Shown here: positions 1 through 7,436 of the stretch, in pieces
How the letters are laid out: each line of letters begins with the position of its first letter
Numbering within the stretch: the stretch's first letter is position 1
DNA from: Alphaproteobacteria bacterium
GTDB taxonomy: Bacteria; Pseudomonadota; Alphaproteobacteria; Sphingomonadales; Sphingomonadaceae
Direction: 5' to 3'
DNA length: 18,897 nt
Assembly (NCBI GenBank): GCA_018828205.1
Contig: JAHJWA010000339.1
Coordinates: 1-18,897 of the forward strand
Made by a program: the position numbers and the translations under genes
The notes under the pieces: generated by a model
Database searches by the model: none
What the model was told of the DNA's origin: nothing
Seen by the model: only the letters and a program-made list of their open reading frames with translations

Positions 1-1213
<1,213 letters not shown>

Positions 1214-1214
<1 letters not shown>

Positions 1215-1351
1215 CAGATCACTCCCCCGAACACCACAAACGCGGCGACCGCGAGGATCACCAGCAGCGCGAGCGTCTTGGCGAGGCCCGCAAGCACCTT
1301 CCAGGCGATGATGATGGCGACGACCGCGATCGCGATGGTGACGATATCCAT
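1214..1351 (-). CDS. 45-aa hydrophobic membrane protein between nuoE and nuoF
   Basis: This short ORF encodes 45 residues with no charged residues except Asp2, Lys18 and Lys25. Two hydrophobic stretches (about 3-16 and 27-45) are joined by the linker WKVLAGLAK, so it is either a two-helix hairpin or one long membrane segment. Its ATG overlaps the nuoE stop by one base (TAATG) and its TGA overlaps the nuoF ATG by one base (TGATG). A GGAG lies 9 nt before its start. The nuoF ribosome binding site is inside its last codons. This perfect fit between two complex I genes argues strongly that it is translated. I recognise no family. A role in complex I assembly or membrane anchoring is inference from position only. 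Confidence 0.8.
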
Positions 1352-2019
1352 TACCAGTCGCTCCGATAATCGTGATTGGCGTCGACCATCTCTTTCAGCG
1401 TCGACGGCCCGCCGCTGGGCTCGCTGGTGTGGCGCCCCGGCTCCTGCGTGCCGGCTTTGGGAGTTTCCCCTGCACCCAGCGCATCGAGCACCGCATCAAG
1501 CCGCTCGGGGGTCAGATCCTCGAAATTGTCGTCGTTGATCTGAACCATCGGCGCGGTCGCGCAATTGCCCATGCATTCGACCTCGGTGAGCGTCCACAGC
1601 CCGTCCTGCGAGACATGCCCCTTGACCATGCCGCGCGCGGCGCAGGTCTCGAACAGCGCGTCCGAACCGCGCAGCATGCAGGGCGTCGTGCCGCAGACCT
1701 GGACGTGGTATTTTCCGACCGGCTTGAGATTGTACATGAAATAGAAGCTCGCGACCTCGAGCACGCGGATCGCGGGCATGCCGAGATAGGCCGCGACATA
1801 TTCGATCACCGGCAGCGGCAGCCAGCCTTGGGTGTCGGTCTCTTCGCCGACCTGGCGCTGGGCGAGATCGAGCAGCGGCATCACCGCGGATTTCTGCCGT
1901 CCTTCGGGATAGCGCGCGATCGCCTTGTCGGCTTTCGCCTTGTACTCGCTCGAGAATTCGAACGAGCCCCAGCGCGCGCGCAGCTCGGGGGAATCGGCTT
2001 GGGGTGTGCGGTCAGCCAT
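1351..2019 (-). CDS. nuoE: NADH-quinone oxidoreductase subunit E (24 kDa, 2Fe-2S)
   Basis: NuoE is the thioredoxin-fold 2Fe-2S subunit (cluster N1a) that packs on NuoF in the NADH-oxidising module. The four ligands are seen as Cys109 and Cys114 (VCGTTPC, C-x4-C) and Cys149 and Cys153 (ECMGNC, C-x3-C). The N-terminal helical part (about 20-100) carries the family segment EVASFYFMYNLKPVGKYHV. At 222 residues it has a C-terminal tail after about residue 182 that is rich in Gly, Pro, Ser and Thr and likely disordered, somewhat longer than in the shortest homologues. The ATG overlaps the end of the upstream 60-aa ORF by 8 nt and has an AGG about 8 nt upstream. Its TAA shares a base with the ATG of the following 45-aa ORF. 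Translational coupling on both sides is likely. Confidence 0.97.
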   Translation of the reverse strand: MADRTPQADSPELRARWGSFEFSSEYKAKADKAIARYPEGRQKSAVMPLLDLAQRQVGEETDTQGWLPLPVIEYVAAYLGMPAIRVLEVASFYFMYNLKPVGKYHVQVCGTTPCMLRGSDALFETCAARGMVKGHVSQDGLWTLTEVECMGNCATAPMVQINDDNFEDLTPERLDAVLDALGAGETPKAGTQEPGRHTSEPSGGPSTLKEMVDANHDYRSDW

Positions 2020-2194
2020 TGATCAACCTGCGTTCGACATAACGGCCGATATAGAGGCCGACGACGGCGGCAAACGCCGTCGAGAGAATTTCCTTGAGCG
2101 GCGCCTCGCCGTGAAAGGCCGCCAGATAGGCCGCCACCGCGGAGGCGAAGGCCACCAAGGCGAGAACGAAGATGCCGAGTTCGCGCAGGATCAC
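2012..2194 (-). CDS. 60-aa single-pass membrane protein between nuoD and nuoE
   Basis: A GTG start, whose GTGA overlaps the nuoD stop by 4 nt, opens a 60-codon ORF that ends 8 nt inside nuoE. A GGGGAG lies 8 nt before the GTG, within the last nuoD codons. The protein starts with LRELG, has a long hydrophobic stretch (about 7-27), a short polar linker HGEAPLKE, and a second moderately hydrophobic, glycine-containing segment (38-51). It ends in a basic tail, RYVERRLING. It therefore looks like a one- or two-helix inner-membrane protein with a positive cytoplasmic end. I recognise no family. Position, ribosome binding site and overlaps support a real gene. A link to complex I is inferred from the operon alone. 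Confidence 0.78.
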   Translation of the reverse strand: MILRELGIFVLALVAFASAVAAYLAAFHGEAPLKEILSTAFAAVVGLYIGRYVERRLING

Positions 2195-3402
2195 CGGTCG
2201 CACTCCCCGAACACCACGTCGATCGCGCCGAGAATGGCGGTCGCGTCGGGCAGCATGTGGCCCCGCGCCATGAAGTCCATCGCCTGGAGGTGCGAAAAAG
2301 CGGTCGGGCGGATCTTGCAGCGATAGGGCTTGTTGGACCCGTCGCTCACCAGATAGACCCCGAACTCGCCCTTGGGGCTCTCGGTCGCGACATAGACCTC
2401 GCCCGCCGGTACGTGGAAGCCCTCGGTGTAGAGCTTGAAGTGATGGATCAGCGCTTCCATCGACTGCTTCATCTCGCCGCGCTTGGGCGGAGAGACCTTG
2501 CCATCGTCGCTCGCCACCGGCCCCTCGGGCATCTCCGCGAGGCACTGCTTGATGATCTTCGCGCTCTCGTAGACTTCTTTGACGCGGACCATGAAGCGGT
2601 CGTAGCAATCCGAATTGGTGCCCACGGGGATGTCGAATTCCATCCGCTCGTAGACGTCGTAGGGCTGCGACTTGCGCAGATCCCAGGGGATGCCTGCGGC
2701 GCGGATCATCGGTCCCGAGAAGCCCCAGGCGATCGCGTCTTCCTTGCTCACGACCGCGATATCGACGTTGCGCTGCTTGAAGATGCGGTTGTCCATCACG
2801 AGGCTCATCGCATCGCCGAACAGCTCGGGCAGCCGCTTGTCGACCCAGTCGCCGATATCCGTCAGCAGCTTGAGCGGCACGTCCTGGTGGACACCGCCGG
2901 GACGGAAATAGGCCGCGTGCATCCGGGCGCCAGAGGCGCGCTCGTAGAAATTCATGCAGTCTTCGCGCAGCTCGAACACCCACAGGTTGGGCGTCATCGC
3001 GCCGACATCCATGACATGCGCGCCGATGTTGAGCAGGTGGTTCTTGATCCGCGTCAGCTCGGCGAAGAGCACGCGCAGATATTGCGCGCGGATCGGCACT
3101 TCGAGGTTGAGCAGCTTCTCGATCGCCAGCACCCAGGAGTGCTCCATGCACATCGGCGAGCAGTAATCGAGCCGGTCGAAATAGGGCAGCGCCTGGAGAT
3201 AGGTCTTGTGCTCGATCAGCTTCTCGGTGCCGCGGTGGAGCAGGCCGACATGCGGATCGATCCGCTCGATGATCTCGCCGTCGAGCTCCATGACCATGCG
3301 CAGCACGCCATGCGCCGCAGGGTGCTGCGGGCCGAAATTGATCGTGTAGTTGGAGATGACCTCGTCGCCGGTGGTCGGCGAGGCTTCGAGTTGCAGGCTC
3401 AT
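2191..3402 (-). CDS. nuoD: NADH-quinone oxidoreductase subunit D (49 kDa)
   Basis: NuoD forms, with NuoB, the quinone-reduction site at the foot of the peripheral arm of complex I. The 403-residue protein has the family's usual length. It shows the GPQHPAAHG loop with His27 and His31, the 49-kDa signature LHRGTEKLIE (55-64), and RLDY with Tyr80. In characterised homologues the two histidines and the tyrosine line the ubiquinone pocket. It ends in the typical DVVFGECDR. The start MSLQLEAS was chosen because its ATG overlaps the stop of the upstream lipoprotein gene (ATGA, 4 nt) and because homology to NuoD begins immediately after. An in-frame upstream extension would run into the lipoprotein gene. 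No strong ribosome binding site is visible, so coupling to the lipoprotein gene is plausible. It is separate from NuoC, not fused to it. Confidence 0.97.
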   Translation of the reverse strand: MSLQLEASPTTGDEVISNYTINFGPQHPAAHGVLRMVMELDGEIIERIDPHVGLLHRGTEKLIEHKTYLQALPYFDRLDYCSPMCMEHSWVLAIEKLLNLEVPIRAQYLRVLFAELTRIKNHLLNIGAHVMDVGAMTPNLWVFELREDCMNFYERASGARMHAAYFRPGGVHQDVPLKLLTDIGDWVDKRLPELFGDAMSLVMDNRIFKQRNVDIAVVSKEDAIAWGFSGPMIRAAGIPWDLRKSQPYDVYERMEFDIPVGTNSDCYDRFMVRVKEVYESAKIIKQCLAEMPEGPVASDDGKVSPPKRGEMKQSMEALIHHFKLYTEGFHVPAGEVYVATESPKGEFGVYLVSDGSNKPYRCKIRPTAFSHLQAMDFMARGHMLPDATAILGAIDVVFGECDR

Positions 3403-3920
3403 GAGCAGACCCAGTTTCCGGCAAATGCCTTTTGCGTGCCCGCGGCATCGGCGATCGTCAGCGAAGCCTGGTCGGGTCCGGTGCGGGTGATCCGCGCCGA
3501 GAAACCCTCGCCGGCGAAGCTGGTGCCCGAGCGGACCTGCTCGATCCCGCCCGGGGGCGAGTCGAGCAAGAGCAGCTGGCCGCCGATCCGCACGGTTGCC
3601 TTGCCGGGAAGCGCGCGATCGGCGGGTGCTGCGGCGATGAGCATTTCCTGACCCTGGACGCTGAAGGTGCAACCGCCCGCGCGCGGGCCCAGATCGACCC
3701 CGCCGATATTGCCCAGCTTCTCGAGCCGGAACACATCGGCATTGGCCGGGGGCGGAGCCTTGACTGCGGTGGTTTCGACGGGTGCGGGCACACCGCCTTC
3801 GACCACGGCGCCAGGAGCACCGACGCGGTTGGCGAAATCATCGGCGGATTCGGAACTTGCGGGCTCTTGCGAACAAGCGGCGACAAGCAGTGCGGTCGCG
3901 ATGATCAGGGTCTTGTTCAT
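3399..3920 (-). CDS. Predicted lipoprotein encoded between nuoC and nuoD
   Basis: The 173-residue product begins with a short lipoprotein signal: MNK, a hydrophobic core, then VAAC with the lipid-attachment Cys16. The next residue is Ser, which usually means outer-membrane sorting. Residues 17-62 are Ala/Pro-rich and look like a flexible linker. Residues 63-173 form a compact, beta-rich-looking domain with two more cysteines, Cys84 (GGCTF) and Cys172 (NWVCS), at its two ends that could make a disulfide in the periplasm. The gene overlaps both neighbours by exactly 4 nt (ATGA at each end), so it sits in the nuo operon as a coupled cistron. I do not recognise the family. It is not a known complex I subunit, and an exported lipoprotein cannot contact the cytoplasmic arm. 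Its role is unknown. Confidence 0.9.
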   Translation of the reverse strand: MNKTLIIATALLVAACSQEPASSESADDFANRVGAPGAVVEGGVPAPVETTAVKAPPPANADVFRLEKLGNIGGVDLGPRAGGCTFSVQGQEMLIAAAPADRALPGKATVRIGGQLLLLDSPPGGIEQVRSGTSFAGEGFSARITRTGPDQASLTIADAAGTQKAFAGNWVCS

Positions 3921-4825
3921 GTGCCACGCTGCTCTTTGTCGCTATCGGCCTGGTCGACTTGCGTCGCACCGGGGGTGTCCTTCACGGTGTTTTCCCGCGC
4001 CGGCTGATCGAGCCGGTCCTCGGTGGGGTCGGGTGCGCCCGGCTCGTCCACATCGGTATCGACGGGCGCAGGTTCGCCATCACCCTGACCTGCCACATCG
4101 CTCTCGAGCTTGGCCGGCGCAACGTGTTCGGCGGCCTTCTCGTCGGTCTTCCCGCCCGCGCCGGTATCCTTGGTGCTTTCGGTGGTCTTGACCTCGTCGA
4201 CCGGCGATGTCGCAGCCTTCTCGTCGCCCGGCAGGACGTAATCCGCACCCTCCCAGGGCGAGAGAAAATCGAACTGGCGCAGATCCTGCGGAAGATCGAC
4301 CGGCTCGTAGACGACCCGCTTCTCGTCCTCGGAATAGCGCAATTCCTGATAGCCCGTAAGCGGAAAATCCTTGCGGAAGGGATGCCCCTCGAAGCCGTAA
4401 TCGGTGAGAATGCGGCGCAGATCGGTGTTGCCGTCGAACAGCACGCCGAACATGTCGAACACCTCGCGTTCGAGCCAGCCGGCGACCGGCCACAGCGTGG
4501 TCACGGTCGGGACCGGGATTTCCTCGCTGGTGGTAACCTTGACCATGATCCGGCTGTTGAGCGTCAGGCTGAGCAGCATGTAGACCACTTCGAACCGTTC
4601 GGGCCGCGAGGGATAGTCGACCCCGGCGATTTCCATCAGCTGCTGATAGGAATGCTCGTCGCGGAGCAGGCGCAGCGCGTCCTCGATGCTGTCCCGCTTG
4701 ACCGTGAACAGCAGCTCGCCGTGTTCTTCGTGCGCCTCGACCAGACGGTCGCCGAGCGCCCGCGAGAGCGTGTCCTTGAGGCCCTCGATCCGGGTGAAGC
4801 GGGGCGCGGAATGAAGTACTGCCAT
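3917..4825 (-). CDS. nuoC: NADH-quinone oxidoreductase subunit C (30 kDa) with long acidic tail
   Basis: NuoC is a structural subunit of the complex I hydrophilic arm that joins NuoD. Residues 1-200 hold the complete 30-kDa domain, including the signature around EREVFDMFGVLFDG (119-132) and GHPFRKDFPLTGYQE (147-161). The core ends near FLSPWEGADYVLPG (187-200). After this comes a tail of about 100 residues (201-302) made almost only of Asp, Glu, Ala, Thr, Lys, Pro and Gly, with no hydrophobic core. It is net acidic and surely disordered, and it makes the protein about a third longer than compact NuoC proteins. The ATG has an AGGA 7 nt upstream that overlaps the nuoB stop; the gap to nuoB is 9 nt. 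The TGA overlaps the lipoprotein ATG by 4 nt. Confidence 0.97.
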   Translation of the reverse strand: MAVLHSAPRFTRIEGLKDTLSRALGDRLVEAHEEHGELLFTVKRDSIEDALRLLRDEHSYQQLMEIAGVDYPSRPERFEVVYMLLSLTLNSRIMVKVTTSEEIPVPTVTTLWPVAGWLEREVFDMFGVLFDGNTDLRRILTDYGFEGHPFRKDFPLTGYQELRYSEDEKRVVYEPVDLPQDLRQFDFLSPWEGADYVLPGDEKAATSPVDEVKTTESTKDTGAGGKTDEKAAEHVAPAKLESDVAGQGDGEPAPVDTDVDEPGAPDPTEDRLDQPARENTVKDTPGATQVDQADSDKEQRGT

Positions 4826-4834
4826 GCGCTCGTC

Positions 4835-5452
4835 CTACCGTTCGATCGTGCCGCTGCGGCGGATTTTCCGCTGCAGTTGCATCACGCCGTAGAGCAGCGC
4901 CTCGGCGGTCGGCGGACAGCCGGGCACGTAGATATCCACCGGCACGATCCGGTCGCAGCCGCGCACCACCGAATAGCTGTAATGGTAATAGCCGCCGCCA
5001 TTGGCGCAGCTGCCCATCGAGATGACGTATTTGGGGTCCGACATCTGGTCGTAGACCTTGCGCAGGGCCGGGGCCATCTTGTTGCACAGCGTGCCGGCCA
5101 CGATCATCACGTCGGACTGGCGCGGGCTGGCGCGCGGGGCGACGCCGAAACGCTCCATGTCGTAGCGCGGCATGTTGACGTGGATCATCTCGACCGCGCA
5201 GCAGGCGAGCCCGAAGGTCATCCACCACAGCGAACCGGTCCGCGCCCACTGGAACAGGTCCTCGGTGCTGGCGACGAGGAAGCCCTTGTCGTTCACCTCG
5301 GTCTGAAGCGCGTTGAAATATTCGGCGTCGGGCTGACGGATTTCACCGGCCTTCGCGGTCGGGCCGTCGTGCAGCTTCTGATTGTGGGCGGACGTCAGCG
5401 GCCGGTAATGGTCCACACGCGGCTGCGCGTCGATTGTGCGATCTACTCCCAC
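4835..5452 (-). CDS. nuoB: NADH-quinone oxidoreductase subunit B (PSST, 4Fe-4S N2)
   Basis: NuoB carries the terminal 4Fe-4S cluster N2 that passes electrons to ubiquinone. With the GTG start the product is 205 residues. The ligands are Cys84 and Cys85 (GLACCAVEM), Cys149 (MGSCANGGG) and Cys179 (VPGCPPTAEAL), with the family's usual spacing. Residues 1-50 form a longer, less conserved N-terminus. I prefer the GTG because AAAGGAG lies exactly 7 nt upstream and the product then begins MGVD, as in relatives. An in-frame ATG seven codons earlier (position 5473) would place that AAAGGAG inside the gene and has no site of its own. The gene overlaps the nuoA end by 10 nt. Confidence 0.95.
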   Translation of the reverse strand: MGVDRTIDAQPRVDHYRPLTSAHNQKLHDGPTAKAGEIRQPDAEYFNALQTEVNDKGFLVASTEDLFQWARTGSLWWMTFGLACCAVEMIHVNMPRYDMERFGVAPRASPRQSDVMIVAGTLCNKMAPALRKVYDQMSDPKYVISMGSCANGGGYYHYSYSVVRGCDRIVPVDIYVPGCPPTAEALLYGVMQLQRKIRRSGTIER

Positions 5453-5817
5453 TCCAGCGCTCCTTTCTTCCATTCATAGGCGAGTCCGATCGCCAGGATA
5501 CCCAGGAACACCATCATGCCGATCCAGCCTTCCCAGCCGGTGTGCTCGAGGCTCACCGCCCAGGGAAAGAGGAAGGCGGCTTCGAGATCGAAGATGATGA
5601 ACAGCAGCGCGACCAGATAGAAGCGGACGTCGAACTGGGTGCGCGGCTCTTCGAAGGCCGGGAAGCCGCACTCATATTCGCTCAGCTTTTCCGCATCGGG
5701 ATTGTGCACCCCGGTCAGGCGCGACACGCCCATCGGCAGGAACACGAAGGCCGCGGACAGAGCCGCCGCGATGAACAGAAATATGAGGATCGGCAGGTAC
5801 TGCTCGAGATCGACCAC
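5443..5817 (-). CDS. nuoA: NADH-quinone oxidoreductase subunit A
   Basis: NuoA is a small three-helix membrane subunit of complex I next to the quinone site. The 124-residue product has the expected length. It has three hydrophobic segments (about 7-28, 66-89 and 95-114) and the conserved loop YECGFPAFEEPRTQFDVRFY between the first two, which contains the Cys-Gly and the acidic residues typical of the family. Translation starts at GTG with AGGA 7 nt upstream. It is the first gene of the operon. The upstream gap to the aldehyde dehydrogenase gene is 105 nt and holds a hairpin and a promoter candidate. The 3' end overlaps nuoB by 10 nt. Confidence 0.96.
   Translation of the reverse strand: MVDLEQYLPILIFLFIAAALSAAFVFLPMGVSRLTGVHNPDAEKLSEYECGFPAFEEPRTQFDVRFYLVALLFIIFDLEAAFLFPWAVSLEHTGWEGWIGMMVFLGILAIGLAYEWKKGALEWE
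5460..5466 (-). promoter_or_regulatory. Ribosome binding site that decides the nuoB start
   Basis: AAAGGAG on the minus strand lies inside the last codons of nuoA, 7 nt before the nuoB GTG. It favours the GTG over the ATG at 5473, since that ATG lies upstream of the site. It also shows that nuoB is initiated within the nuoA coding region. Confidence 0.7.
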
Positions 5818-5855
5818 GCGTGATTCCTAAGCCTTGAGGCACAAGTTGCGCCCGC

Positions 5856-5883
5856 CTCTAGGCCGCTCGCCGCGCGGGTGCAA
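5856..5883 (-). promoter_or_regulatory. Candidate promoter of the nuo operon
   Basis: On the minus strand TTGCAC (5883-5878) is followed after 16 nt by CTAGAG (5861-5856), about 40 nt upstream of the nuoA GTG. The arrangement matches the Caulobacter-type housekeeping pattern (TTGAC box, CTA box) and recurs before other genes in this window. The -35 box lies in one arm of the hairpin at 5876-5903. No start site has been measured. Confidence 0.45.
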
Positions 5884-5918
5884 GGGTCCGACCCTTGCAA
5901 CCCACGCATCGGTGCGTG
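5876..5918. terminator. Two adjacent hairpins downstream of the aldehyde dehydrogenase gene
   Basis: The first hairpin (5876-5903) pairs TGCAAGGGT with ACCCTTGCA over a 3-nt loop. A further GGG/CCC pair beyond a one-base bulge gives a stem of 12 bp. The second (5903-5918) pairs CACGCA with TGCGTG over TCGG. They start 5 nt after the stop of the aldehyde dehydrogenase gene, as a terminator would. Neither strand has a T-run after the stems, so intrinsic termination is uncertain. The outer arm also contains the proposed nuo -35 box. Confidence 0.45.
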
Positions 5919-5922
5919 ACGC

Positions 5923-7353
5923 TTATTTCATCATCGACTTGACCGCCTTGGCGGTCTTCGCGCCATAGGGCGGCTTGAACCCGCCCAGCTTGGCAACATC
6001 GATCTTTGGCTGGGTATAGATGCTGCGGGCGTGGCTGAATTCGCGGAAGCCCTCGACCCCGTGATAGCTGCCCATTCCCGAGGGGCCGACCCCGCCGAAG
6101 GGCAGGTCGTGCATCGAGACGTGGAACACCACGTCATTGACCGTCACCCCGCCCGAAATCGTCCGGTCGAGCCCCTTCTCCTGCTCGCTGCCGTCGCTAC
6201 CGAAATAATACAGCCCGAGCGGGCGATCATTGGCGTTCACATAGTCGATCGCCTCGTCGATCTCGCGATAGGTCTTCACCGGGAGCACCGGACCGAAGAT
6301 TTCCTCCTGCATCGCCTGCATGTCGTCGGTGACGTTTTTGAGGATGGTCAGCGGCATCTTGCGGGCGTTGGTGCTGGAGAAATCCTCATTGCCGGGATTG
6401 ACCTCGATCACCTCGGCGCCCTTGTCGCGCGCATCGGCGACCATCGCCTGGAGCCGGTCGAAATGCCGGTCGGTGACGAGGCTGGCGTAATCCTCGTTCT
6501 CCAGCAGCGAGGAATACATGTTCGCGGTACCCTGCCAGACGCCGTGGATCGCCTCGTCCTGCTTGTCTTCGGGGACATAGAGGTAATCGGGCGCGAGGCA
6601 TATCTGCCCCGCATTGAGCATCTTGCCCAGCGCGACCCGCTCGCCCGCCTTCGCGAAATCGGCGCTGCGCCCCATGATCACCGGGCTCTTGCCGCCCAGC
6701 TCCAGCGTCACCGGGACCAGATTGGCGGCCGCCGCTTCCATCACCTTGCGCCCGGTCGCGGTCGAGCCGGTGAAGACCAGATGGTCGAAGGGCAGAGAAC
6801 TGAACGCCGCAGCGACTTCGGGCGGACCGGTGAAGACCGCGCATTCGTCGGGGGTGAAGGTCTTGGCGACCAGCTCGCGCATCACCATGCTGGTCCGCTC
6901 GGTGAATTCGCTGGGCTTGATCATCGCGCGGTTGCCCGCGGCGAAGACCTGCATCAGCGGACCGAAGGTGAGATTGACCGGGAAGTTCCACGGGCTCAGA
7001 ATGCCGACCACGCCCTTGGGCTCGTAGCGGACCTCGGCCTTCGCCCCGAGCAACCCGAGCGGGAACTGGACGTGGCGCCTGTCGGGCTTGGCCCAGCCAT
7101 CCATCCGCTTGAGGCAATAGCGCCCGAAGGCCACCGTGCCCGCGATATCGGTGATCATCGACTGCTGCGGCGAGCGGCTGCCGAAATCGATGCTCATCAC
7201 CTTGCAGAGATCCTCGGCATTGTCCTGGAGCAGCGCGATCGCGCGCTCGATCCGATCCCTGCGCAGCGCCATCGGCTCGGGGCGCGTCTGGTTGTGAGCG
7301 GAGCGCTGCCTGCGCAGAACGTCTTCCATTTCGCTCTTGCGGTCGTTGCTCAT
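5923..7353 (-). CDS. Coniferyl-aldehyde-dehydrogenase-like aldehyde dehydrogenase
   Basis: This NAD(P)-dependent aldehyde dehydrogenase of 476 residues oxidises an aldehyde to its acid in the cytoplasm. It shows PWNFPV with the catalytic-site Asn123, the cofactor loop FTGSTATG (194-201), general base Glu218 (LELGGKSP), nucleophile Cys252 (NAGQICLAPDY) and the EEIFGP motif (Glu351). The context NAGQxCxAPDY and the overall form are typical of the coniferyl aldehyde dehydrogenase (CalB) and fatty aldehyde dehydrogenase branch. The true substrate cannot be read from the sequence, so I leave the symbol empty. The start MSNDRKSE is preferred because GGAG stands 6 nt upstream. An upstream in-frame ATG would reach into the thiolase start region. 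It diverges from the thiolase gene with an 83-nt gap. Confidence 0.9.
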   Translation of the reverse strand: MSNDRKSEMEDVLRRQRSAHNQTRPEPMALRRDRIERAIALLQDNAEDLCKVMSIDFGSRSPQQSMITDIAGTVAFGRYCLKRMDGWAKPDRRHVQFPLGLLGAKAEVRYEPKGVVGILSPWNFPVNLTFGPLMQVFAAGNRAMIKPSEFTERTSMVMRELVAKTFTPDECAVFTGPPEVAAAFSSLPFDHLVFTGSTATGRKVMEAAAANLVPVTLELGGKSPVIMGRSADFAKAGERVALGKMLNAGQICLAPDYLYVPEDKQDEAIHGVWQGTANMYSSLLENEDYASLVTDRHFDRLQAMVADARDKGAEVIEVNPGNEDFSSTNARKMPLTILKNVTDDMQAMQEEIFGPVLPVKTYREIDEAIDYVNANDRPLGLYYFGSDGSEQEKGLDRTISGGVTVNDVVFHVSMHDLPFGGVGPSGMGSYHGVEGFREFSHARSIYTQPKIDVAKLGGFKPPYGAKTAKAVKSMMK

Positions 7354-7365
7354 ATCCGTCTCCGT

Positions 7366-7393
7366 TTGAATTTGTTGCGACGCAGCACTAGAT
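7366..7393 (+). promoter_or_regulatory. Candidate promoter of the thiolase gene
   Basis: TTGAAT (7366-7371), a 16-nt spacer and CTAGAT (7388-7393) lie about 43 nt before the thiolase ATG. The CTAG core is palindromic and is the only one in the 83-nt divergent gap. I found no convincing -35 box for it on the other strand. Confidence 0.4.
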
Positions 7394-7436
7394 CGCTTTC
7401 CCGACACCATTCCAGAACCGAAGGACCAGCACAAGC

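Noticed and set aside
2257..3651. Plus-strand 464-codon open frame opposite nuoD
   Set aside because: The opposite strand has a full-length, motif-complete nuoD. The frame has no ribosome binding site or domain.
5453..5473. ATG start of nuoB seven codons earlier
   Set aside because: The strong AAAGGAG lies downstream of this ATG and correctly spaced for the GTG at 5452.
3959..5479. Plus-strand 506-codon open frame opposite nuoC and nuoB
   Set aside because: It crosses two real minus-strand genes and their junction, which a genuine antisense gene would be unlikely to do.
7354..7434. 27-residue N-terminal extension of the aldehyde dehydrogenase
   Set aside because: It would run into the start region of the thiolase gene. 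The ATG at 7353 has a good GGAG 6 nt upstream, and homology begins after it.
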